Origin: Flavobacteriaceae bacterium
GTDB taxonomy: Bacteria; Bacteroidota; Bacteroidia; Flavobacteriales; Flavobacteriaceae
Direction of reading: 5' to 3'
DNA length: 6,929 bases
Assembly: GCA_013042825.1 (NCBI GenBank)
Contig: JABDPL010000117.1
Location: forward strand, 1 to 6,929
Of this stretch, positions 1-5,433 are shown piece after piece. Below the pieces are notes generated by a model. It did not search any database. It saw only the letters and a program-made list of their open reading frames with translations, and was not told the origin of the DNA. Within the stretch, counting starts at the first letter, position 1; every line of letters starts with the position of its first letter. The translations under genes were made by a program, and so were the position numbers.

Positions 1-776
1 AAATGCAAAAGTACAACGGCTGTAAGGGTCATCACAATCGGTTTGATCACCTTTTTCTTCCGAATGGATCCATTGATCGAAAGAGTGGTGGCTAAAAGAA
101 AAAGAACGATAACCCCTGTAAAATAAATGATGTCGCGACTGTCTATTACCCCCTGACCAACACTGCGGTAGTGCGAGCTCATACCTAATTTATCCAACCC
201 TGAATCCGGTATTGCATCGGAGGCGCTTTCAAATCCTATATATAGCGCGAAACTCACAAATACGGCCAGTATGAAAGACACGATCTGGTTGGCCGTTAAA
301 CTAGATGCAAACACGCCTATGGCCGCGTAGGAGGCAACCAGGAATATCAATCCTAAATAGGATCCTGCTGTACTGCCCAGGTCTATATTTCCTGTTGGAT
401 TTCCCAGGGAATGTACAGCAACAACGTACAGTAGCGAAGGAATCAATGCAAGTACAGCAAGTGCAAGAACAGCCAGATATTTTCCAGCCACTATATTAAA
501 CTTGGATGTGGGCTTGGTTAACAGCATTTCAAAAGTACCCTGGCGTTTTTCTTCGGCAAAGCTCCGCATGCTAACCGCTGGAACCAGAAATAGAAAGATC
601 CAGGGCGCGAGTGAGAAAAAAGGCGTTAGATCGGCAAAACCGTTATACAGGATATTGAACTCGCCCTTGAATACCCAAAGAAATAAGCCCGACACCAGCA
701 AAAACAATCCGATAACGAGATATGCGGTTGCGGATGAAAAGAAGCTGTTTATCTCTTTTTTGAATATAGCGATCAT
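1..776 (-). CDS. gldF: Gliding-motility ABC transporter permease GldF (partial, possibly GldF-GldG fusion)
   Basis: Membrane permease of the GldA-GldF-GldG ABC transporter linked to gliding motility in Bacteroidota; what it transports is not settled. The start is ATG at 776, directly after the stop of the upstream gene. Translating the minus strand gives 258 codons with no stop before the window edge. Visible features: a short cytoplasmic start (MIAIFKKEINSFFSS), a first membrane helix at about residues 18-36, helix 2 at 53-68, the ABC-2 permease 'coupling' segment RSFAEEKRQGTFEMLLTKP at 71-89, and further helices near 100-121, 138-160, 164-182 and 216-232. The stretch DLGSTAGSYLGLIFLVASYA (132-151) and SSLTANQIVSFI (158-169) are typical of GldF. 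GldF proteins usually end near 240 residues. Here the frame continues through RKKKVIKP (239-246) into a new hydrophobic run, resembling the start of GldG. Family assignment is from recognised sequence patterns; the fusion is inferred. Confidence 0.88.
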   Translation of the reverse strand, partial: MIAIFKKEINSFFSSATAYLVIGLFLLVSGLFLWVFKGEFNILYNGFADLTPFFSLAPWIFLFLVPAVSMRSFAEEKRQGTFEMLLTKPTSKFNIVAGKYLAVLALAVLALIPSLLYVVAVHSLGNPTGNIDLGSTAGSYLGLIFLVASYAAIGVFASSLTANQIVSFILAVFVSFALYIGFESASDAIPDSGLDKLGMSSHYRSVGQGVIDSRDIIYFTGVIVLFLLATTLSINGSIRKKKVIKPIVMTLTAVVLLH

Positions 777-1073
777 CTACGGCAAACTTACAATTTTATC
801 AACACTCCAGGCTTGAGGAGTTGAACTGAATAACAGCTTTGTTTTACCCCATACCCTGTTGAATAATTCGGAATTTCTATACTGATCGAGATGCTGTTCT
901 GAATCCCAGATCGAATATGTAAAGAAAACATTCGGATCGGTTTTATCGCGATACAGTTCCAGTTGATTGCATCCACCATAGGCTCGTATTGCATCTTTAC
1001 TGGAATCAAAGATATCCAGGAATTCTTCAATCCTGTCGCTTTCAAATGTCATTTTTACCAAACGTATGAACAT
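777..1073 (-). CDS. ABM-fold (antibiotic biosynthesis monooxygenase / YgiN-like) small protein
   Basis: A 98-residue protein of the ABM superfamily: small dimeric ferredoxin-like alpha+beta barrel proteins that include cofactor-free quinol monooxygenases and many members of unknown role. It starts with a beta strand (FIRLVKMTF, 2-10), followed by a helix (DRIEEFLDIFDSSKDAIRAY, 13-32), a strand with the usual GC..LELYRD pattern (34-43), then FFTYSIWDSEQHLDQYRNSELF (50-71), the characteristic strand-W-x-S-x-x-x-x-x-x-x-Y region of the fold. The length equals that of a normal single-domain member. Cytoplasmic; no signal peptide. It lies 3 bases after the DUF62 gene and abuts gldF exactly (stop TAG, then ATG), so it is almost certainly co-transcribed with both. 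The substrate cannot be told from sequence; 'antibiotic biosynthesis' is only the family name. No Shine-Dalgarno motif is seen, as usual in Bacteroidota. Confidence 0.85.
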   Translation of the reverse strand: MFIRLVKMTFESDRIEEFLDIFDSSKDAIRAYGGCNQLELYRDKTDPNVFFTYSIWDSEQHLDQYRNSELFNRVWGKTKLLFSSTPQAWSVDKIVSLP

Positions 1074-1076
1074 GCT

Positions 1077-1913
1077 TTATTTATCGAGGAAATTAACCGT
1101 GACCGTATCCCGCGGGTTGAGGCCCATCAGGGTAGATGCACTTCCAACATTATCCGGGTTACCTTTGTAAACGGCGATTTCCAGATAATTCCCTGAATTA
1201 AATACTACTATCCCTTTTCCTTCCACGTTGCGTTTTTCCCGTGGAATATCGAAGTCAATGATGTCACTGTATTTGTTGAAGATAGTGGTGAATTTATAAT
1301 TCCTTGCATGAACTTCAAATGACCTTCCTTTTCCGATATCTTTAAAGAATTTGCGCTTGATATTCGTGATGACATTTCCATAATTGTCGATGTAGATCAC
1401 ACTACCAATGATCTGGTTCTTCTCTTCATTTACAAAGGGAACAAGATCTCTTATCGGCTTGATCGTATCGGTGGCCTTGCCGATAACCTCCAAGGTCCCG
1501 CCACGGGCAATATGACAGGCCACTCTTACAAAAACATCAAGAACCGGAAAGCTTGTCTGGATCTTGTCATGAATATTGATCTCTACAATTTTCTCCGGGA
1601 CAATCTCTGCACAGATCATACTCATGATACCATTATTCGCGCAAATAAAATAATGCCCGTCCAGCTTAAGGGCGATATGTTTGTTTTCCCGGTTCAATTC
1701 TGAATCAATACCAATGAGGTGTATGGTTCCCTTGGGAAAACTGCTGTAAGCATTGAATATTATGTATGCGGCCTCCGGAATGTTAAACGGTGAAACCGAG
1801 TGTGAGATATCAACAATTTTGGCGTCTGGTAGTTCACTGTAGATTTCACCTTTTATGGTTCCGGCATAATGATCTTTCTCCCCAAAATCGGTCGTAAGCG
1901 TGATGATCGCCAT
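1077..1913 (-). CDS. DUF62 / SAM hydroxide adenosyltransferase-like protein
   Basis: A 278-residue cytoplasmic protein of the DUF62 family, related to the fluorinase/chlorinase enzymes. Family members hydrolyse S-adenosylmethionine to adenosine and methionine. The N-terminal domain begins MAIITLTTDFG, whose Asp9 matches the ribose-binding Asp of fluorinase, followed by KDHYAGTIKG (13-22), the conserved Asp70, and CANNGIMS (91-98). The C-terminal domain shows YIDNYGNVITNI (174-185) and VFNSGNYLEIAVYKGN (237-252), the usual nucleotide-contact motifs. Compared without gaps to the classical Asp-Arg-His catalytic triad, Asp70 is kept, but Arg falls on Asn77 and His on Pro123 (FPVLD at 122-126), so activity may differ. 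I chose the ATG at 1913. A frame-compatible TTG at 1919 would add only two residues, and MAIITLTTDFG is the usual N-terminus. It is first in a minus-strand operon with the ABM protein and gldF. 'Chlorinase/fluorinase' annotation of such proteins is not supported by anything here. Confidence 0.92.
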   Translation of the reverse strand: MAIITLTTDFGEKDHYAGTIKGEIYSELPDAKIVDISHSVSPFNIPEAAYIIFNAYSSFPKGTIHLIGIDSELNRENKHIALKLDGHYFICANNGIMSMICAEIVPEKIVEINIHDKIQTSFPVLDVFVRVACHIARGGTLEVIGKATDTIKPIRDLVPFVNEEKNQIIGSVIYIDNYGNVITNIKRKFFKDIGKGRSFEVHARNYKFTTIFNKYSDIIDFDIPREKRNVEGKGIVVFNSGNYLEIAVYKGNPDNVGSASTLMGLNPRDTVTVNFLDK

Positions 1914-1960
1914 CGGCAAAACTGTTGATATTTTTTTAATTCTGATGCTCTAAATTTATG

Positions 1961-1968
1961 TACATTTG
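1961..1968 (+). promoter_or_regulatory. Candidate -7 element for the phoH-purC-symporter operon
   Basis: Reads TACATTTG on the plus strand, a full match to TAnnTTTG. Transcription would start near 1974-1975, about 48 bases before the phoH TTG start. A good TTG is missing at the normal -33 spacing. An alternative is TAAATTTA at 1951-1958 (7 of 8 positions), which has a TTG at 1925-1927 with a 23-base spacer. Either could serve. Confidence 0.5.
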
Positions 1969-1975
1969 AGCATTA

Positions 1976-1983
1976 CAAATCTA
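1976..1983 (-). promoter_or_regulatory. Candidate -7 element for the DUF62-ABM-gldF operon
   Basis: Reads TAGATTTG on the minus strand, a full match to the Bacteroidota -7 consensus TAnnTTTG. Transcription would start near 1969-1970, giving a leader of about 56 bases before the ATG at 1913. I see no clear TTG -33 element at the expected distance to the right (about 2000-2007), which lowers confidence. Confidence 0.5.
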
Positions 1984-2003
1984 ATAAATCCGAAACGATT
2001 TAT
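1984..2003 (+). repeat. Small inverted repeat in the phoH leader
   Basis: ATAAATC (1984-1990) and GATTTAT (1997-2003) are perfect 7-base inverted arms around the 6-base loop CGAAAC. If transcription starts near 1975, this forms a weak hairpin early in the phoH leader, about 20 bases before the start codon. It also lies where the -33 region of the leftward promoter should be, so it could instead be a protein-binding site. AT-rich and short, so chance is possible. Confidence 0.35.
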
Positions 2004-2022
2004 ATTATAAAATTCGCTGCTT

Positions 2023-2976
2023 TTGAATGAACTGATCGTGGAGCTAGAAGAGATCACACCAAAGGAATTTTTTGGTGCCCATAATTCTAATTTAGAGCTT
2101 TTAAAGACCTACTTTCCAAAGATAAAAATCGTAGCCAGGGGAAATAAGATCCGTGCTTTCGGTGATGAAGAAATGCTGGAGGAATTCGATAAGCGGTTGA
2201 TGATGCTGCTTTCCCATTTTTCGAAATACAATAAACTGGATGAAAATATTATCGAGCGTGTTCTCACCAGTGAAAACAGCGATGACTATGCTACATCCGA
2301 CGACAGTAATGACGTCCTGGTTCACGGTGTTTCAGGCCGTACAATAAAAGCGCAGACGGTTAATCAACGCAAACTCGTTGAAGCCATCCGGAAGAATGAT
2401 ATGGTCTTTGCCATCGGTCCTGCCGGTACTGGTAAGACCTATACCGGAGTGGCTCTTGCTGTAAGGGCTCTGAAGAACAAGGAAGTTAAACGCATCATAC
2501 TCACCAGGCCTGCGGTGGAAGCCGGGGAGAACCTGGGCTTTCTGCCGGGTGACTTGAAAGAGAAGCTGGATCCCTATATGCAACCCTTATACGACGCCCT
2601 AAGGGATATGATCCCCAATGAAAAACTCGTTAATTACATTGAGAATGGGACCATCCAGATTGCGCCACTGGCATTTATGAGAGGTCGTACACTTGATAAT
2701 GCATTCGTGATCCTGGATGAAGGGCAGAACACCACCCATGCCCAGATGAAAATGTTCCTCACGCGAATGGGAAAAAATGCGAAATTTTTACTGACCGGGG
2801 ACCCTGGACAGATCGATCTTCCCAGGCGTACCATTTCAGGTTTAAAGGAAGCACTTTTAATTCTGAAAGGTGTAAAGGGTGTTGGAATTGTGCACCTGGA
2901 TGATAAGGATGTCATCCGTCATAAATTGGTGAAAAAGATCATTGCAGCATATAAGAATATTGAGAACAGGAATTAA
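2023..2976 (+). CDS. phoH: PhoH family ATPase
   Basis: A 317-residue cytoplasmic P-loop ATPase of the PhoH/YbeZ family, linked to RNA metabolism and ribosome maturation and often found with YbeY; its exact biochemical role is not settled. Residues 1-66 form the N-terminal KH-like segment (NKIRAFGDEEMLEEF at 41-55). The ATPase core has Walker A GPAGTGKT (132-139), the family block TRPAVEAGENLGFLPG (161-176), Walker B VILDEGQN (229-236), the LLTGDPGQIDLP block (256-267), and DVIRHKLV (296-303) near the end. Full length for the family. The start is taken as TTG at 2023: an in-frame stop lies at 2008-2010, no ATG occurs in frame before residue 51, and the resulting MNELIVELEEITPKEFFG is the normal N-terminus. 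A nearby ATG at 2027 is out of frame and stops after two codons. It is first in an operon with purC; the stop overlaps the purC ATG by one base. Confidence 0.95.
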   Translation: MNELIVELEEITPKEFFGAHNSNLELLKTYFPKIKIVARGNKIRAFGDEEMLEEFDKRLMMLLSHFSKYNKLDENIIERVLTSENSDDYATSDDSNDVLVHGVSGRTIKAQTVNQRKLVEAIRKNDMVFAIGPAGTGKTYTGVALAVRALKNKEVKRIILTRPAVEAGENLGFLPGDLKEKLDPYMQPLYDALRDMIPNEKLVNYIENGTIQIAPLAFMRGRTLDNAFVILDEGQNTTHAQMKMFLTRMGKNAKFLLTGDPGQIDLPRRTISGLKEALLILKGVKGVGIVHLDDKDVIRHKLVKKIIAAYKNIENRN

Positions 2977-3938
2977 TGCATAGTACAATCTTCGATACCA
3001 ACTTTGAGTTTCCAGGGCAGTTAAAGGTTTATAAAGGAAAAGTGCGAGAGGTCTATTACCTCAGAAACGATCTCCTGGTAATGATCGCCACAGATCGGTT
3101 GAGTGCATTTGATGTTGTCATGCCTAAAGGAATTCCATATAAGGGCCAGATCTTGAATCAAATAGCGACCAAGATGATGAGCGCTACCGAGGATTTGGTT
3201 CCGAATTGGCTTATTGCAAGCCCCGACCCGAACGTGGCCATAGGGCATTTGTGTGAGCCTTTTAAAGTGGAAATGGTGATACGGGGGTATCTTTCGGGAC
3301 ATGCAGCCAGGGAGTACAATTCAGGCAAGCGTGAATTATGTGGGGTGCCCATGCCCGATGGCATGAAAGTCAATGACAGGTTTCCCGAACCGATAATTAC
3401 GCCGGCAACCAAGGCCGAAAAAGGAAATCATGACGAAGACATAGCAAGGCAGGAGATCCTTGATCGCGGACTCGTTTCGGAGGAAGACTACAAAATACTT
3501 GAAGATTACACCAGGAAATTATTTAAGCGTGGTTCTGATCTTGCCGCAGCCAGGGGACTCATCCTGGTTGATACCAAATACGAATTCGGTAAGACCAGCG
3601 ATGGAAAGATCGTACTGATCGACGAGATCCATACGCCGGACTCCTCGAGGTATTTCTATGCCGATGGTTATCAGGACAGGCAGGACAAAGCGATACCACA
3701 AAAGCAATTGTCGAAGGAATTCGTAAGGCAATGGTTGATCAGCAATGGCTTCCAGGGGCTTGAAGGTCAGAAGGTGCCTGATATGAGTGACGACTATATC
3801 AAAACCGTTTCTGACAGATACATAGAGTTATTTGAAAATATCACCGGCGATACTTTTGTTCGCTCAGATCTCAGCAACATTCATGAGCGGATAGAGAAAA
3901 ATGTCTTAAATTTCCTTTCAAATTACCAACCGAACTGA
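2976..3938 (+). CDS. purC: Phosphoribosylaminoimidazole-succinocarboxamide synthase (SAICAR synthetase)
   Basis: Catalyses the ATP-dependent joining of aspartate to CAIR to give SAICAR, a step of de novo purine synthesis in the cytoplasm. At 320 residues it is the long, yeast ADE1-like form also common in Bacteroidota, rather than the roughly 240-residue E. coli form. Motifs in order: YKGKVREVYYL (19-29, ATP-binding strand-loop), ATDRLSAFDVVMPKGIPYKG (38-57), VEMVIRGYLSGHAAREY (98-114, family signature with the R-G-Y-x-x-G core), the acid/lysine region TPATKAEKGNHDEDI (142-156), ILVDTKYEFG (196-205), and LIDEIHTPDSSRY (214-226, second signature). All expected active-site motifs look intact. 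The ATG overlaps the phoH stop by one base (TAATG), and its own stop overlaps the symporter ATG by one base (TGATG), so translation of all three is probably coupled. No separate promoter or purine riboswitch is visible before it. Confidence 0.97.
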   Translation: MHSTIFDTNFEFPGQLKVYKGKVREVYYLRNDLLVMIATDRLSAFDVVMPKGIPYKGQILNQIATKMMSATEDLVPNWLIASPDPNVAIGHLCEPFKVEMVIRGYLSGHAAREYNSGKRELCGVPMPDGMKVNDRFPEPIITPATKAEKGNHDEDIARQEILDRGLVSEEDYKILEDYTRKLFKRGSDLAAARGLILVDTKYEFGKTSDGKIVLIDEIHTPDSSRYFYADGYQDRQDKAIPQKQLSKEFVRQWLISNGFQGLEGQKVPDMSDDYIKTVSDRYIELFENITGDTFVRSDLSNIHERIEKNVLNFLSNYQPN

Positions 3939-5317
3939 TGGAAAAAATCGACCAGCTAATTGCCGATTTTGCATCGGCAGTCTGGGGTCTGCCCTTGCTG
4001 GTCTTACTCGTTGGTGGCGGGTTGTATCTCCTGATTCGTTCCCGTTTCTTACCCTTTCAATTTATCGGTCATGCCATTCAGGTCCTTCGGGGAAAGTATG
4101 ATGATCCCGATGATCCCGGCCAGATCAGTCATTTTCAGGCATTATCAACTGCCTTGTCATCTACTATTGGGATGGGGAATATTGCCGGCGTGGCAGTCGC
4201 CATAACAATTGGTGGTCCCGGAGCGGTATTCTGGTTGTGGATAAGTGCGGTTATCGGTATGTCTACCAAGTTCTTTACATCGACTCTTGCCATAATGTAT
4301 CGTGGTAAAGACAGTGCAGGTGAATTGCAGGGTGGACCGATGTATTTTATAATGGAAGGACTGGGTCGAAATTGGAAGCCACTGGCTGTTTTCTTCAGTT
4401 TATGTGGACTGATAGGCGCTTTACCGGTGTTCAATGTAAATCAATTAACCCAGGCTATCAATGATATACTGCTTAAACCTAATGGAATTCAGGTTGATTT
4501 CTATTCTAACCTGATTGTAGGTGTTGTGCTCGTCATAATTACTGCGTTTGTGATCCTTGGGGGAATAACACGCATAAGTAAGACAGCTGCACGCCTGGTT
4601 CCAAGTATGGTATTGCTGTATTTTTTGTCTGTTTTGATAATATTAGCCGTGAATGCGTCTGAGGTACCGGGATACTTTAAACTGATCTTTACAGATGCCT
4701 TTGCAGCGGAGAATTATTCTGGCGATCCCTTTTTCGGAGGAATTCTTGGTGCTTTGATACTTCTCGGTATTCGTCGTGGGGCATTTTCCAATGAGGCAGG
4801 AATAGGGACTGCACCACTGGCGCATGGAGCCGCCAAGACTGATGAACCTGTAAGAGAGGGGCTTGTTGCCATGCTGGGACCTGCCATAGATACCCTTATC
4901 GTATGTACCCTAACGGCTATGACCATATTGGTTACAGGGGTCTGGCAAACCTCAGATGATAATGGAGTTAGCCTGACGGCATCGGCTTTTGAGGCATCTA
5001 TTCCAGGATATGGTAAATACCTGCTGCTGGCCTGCATTGCCGTTTTCAGTATATCATCGCTGTTCTCGTATTCTTATTATGGCACCAAATGCCTTTCCTT
5101 TTTGATTGGAGCCAAACACAAATACCTCTACAATTACTTCTATATCATCAGCATTCTTTTAGGTGCCACCACCTCGCTGAGCATGATGATCAATTTGATT
5201 GACGGCTTCTTCGCACTGATGGCAATTCCAACGATGACGGCCACTGTAATAATGGCGCCCCGGGTAGTCAGGGAAATCAAAGCCTATAAAGAAAGATTAC
5301 GGTCTGATAAAGTTTAA
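3938..5317 (+). CDS. AGCS-family sodium/proton:amino-acid (alanine/glycine) symporter
   Basis: An inner-membrane secondary transporter of the alanine/glycine:cation symporter family (AlsT/DagA/GlyP type), which imports small neutral amino acids with sodium or protons. 459 residues, a normal length, with many membrane helices (for example 17-34, 93-109, 148-164, 191-210, 221-239, 265-278, 316-334, 361-377, 399-417, 422-441). Family motifs: ALSSTIGMGNIAGVAVAITIGGPGAVFWLW (72-101), MYRGKDSAGELQGGPMYFIMEGLG (120-143), and GIRRGAFSNEAGIGTAPLAHGAAKTDEPVREGL (277-309), which are the most conserved parts of the family. No signal peptide beyond the first helix. Its ATG overlaps the purC stop by one base, so it is the third gene of the phoH operon. 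Cotranscription with purC may reflect a glycine need in purine synthesis, but this is only inference and the substrate cannot be read from sequence. I give no gene symbol because alsT, dagA and glyP cannot be told apart. Confidence 0.95.
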   Translation: MEKIDQLIADFASAVWGLPLLVLLVGGGLYLLIRSRFLPFQFIGHAIQVLRGKYDDPDDPGQISHFQALSTALSSTIGMGNIAGVAVAITIGGPGAVFWLWISAVIGMSTKFFTSTLAIMYRGKDSAGELQGGPMYFIMEGLGRNWKPLAVFFSLCGLIGALPVFNVNQLTQAINDILLKPNGIQVDFYSNLIVGVVLVIITAFVILGGITRISKTAARLVPSMVLLYFLSVLIILAVNASEVPGYFKLIFTDAFAAENYSGDPFFGGILGALILLGIRRGAFSNEAGIGTAPLAHGAAKTDEPVREGLVAMLGPAIDTLIVCTLTAMTILVTGVWQTSDDNGVSLTASAFEASIPGYGKYLLLACIAVFSISSLFSYSYYGTKCLSFLIGAKHKYLYNYFYIISILLGATTSLSMMINLIDGFFALMAIPTMTATVIMAPRVVREIKAYKERLRSDKV

Positions 5318-5354
5318 AAGTCATGACTTTTATCATTGAATGAATTGATAAAAG
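5315..5354 (+). terminator. Palindrome and competing hairpin after the symporter gene (possible terminator)
   Basis: TAAAAGTCATGACTTTTA at 5315-5332 is a perfect 18-bp palindrome whose first three bases are the symporter stop codon. CTTTTATCA (5327-5335) is also a perfect inverted copy of TGATAAAAG (5346-5354) with a 10-base loop. The two structures share the middle arm, so only one can form at a time. Neither is GC-rich and neither is followed by a clean U-run, so a standard intrinsic terminator is doubtful. The palindrome could equally be a dimeric operator upstream of acs. Confidence 0.4.
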
Positions 5355-5366
5355 GTACGTAATTTG
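5336..5366 (+). promoter_or_regulatory. Weak candidate promoter for acs
   Basis: TTG at 5336-5338, a 21-base spacer, then TAATTTG at 5360-5366, which is the TAnnTTTG element short of one base. The leader would be about 60 bases before the acs ATG at 5434. acs most likely has its own promoter in this 116-base gap, but this exact placement is tentative. Confidence 0.25.
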
Positions 5367-5433
5367 TGTTTCATGCGGGCCGCTGTAAATCAGACCCTTT
5401 CAAGTAAAGTTAATATCAACAAAATATCAGAAA

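Larger units (their letters stand above)
1961..1983. repeat. Inverted repeat joining two opposed -7 boxes
   Basis: The arms TACATTTG (1961-1968) and CAAATCTA (1976-1983) are inverted copies matching at 7 of 8 positions, with a 7-base spacer AGCATTA. The inner arms ATTTG and CAAAT are perfect. It contains both candidate divergent -7 elements, so it may be simply the two promoters or also a dimeric regulator site. Confidence 0.55.

Noticed and set aside
1..776. A frameshift or broken gldF
   Set aside because: All 258 codons were translated on the minus strand and are continuous with the expected GldF motifs; the gene is only cut by the window edge.
305..816. Two plus-strand open frames (64 and 104 codons) opposite gldF
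   Set aside because: They lie antisense to a clear membrane permease frame, have no recognisable domain, and their composition follows from the gldF codons.
1914..1919. TTG at 1919 as the DUF62 gene start
   Set aside because: It adds only Met-Pro before MAIITLTTDFG; the ATG at 1913 gives the usual N-terminus and is the stronger start codon.
1914..2022. A SAM or purine riboswitch in the leaders of the DUF62 or phoH operons
   Set aside because: Each leader is only about 50-60 bases and AT-rich, too short for a SAM-I or purine aptamer, and no conserved core was seen.
4135..5037. Minus-strand open frames of 99, 60 and 107 codons inside the symporter gene
   Set aside because: They are antisense to the most conserved AGCS motifs and resemble no known protein.
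5375..5383. GC-rich GCGGGCCGC motif upstream of acs
   Set aside because: Four-base arms around a single central base cannot form a stable hairpin, and it matches no regulator site I know.
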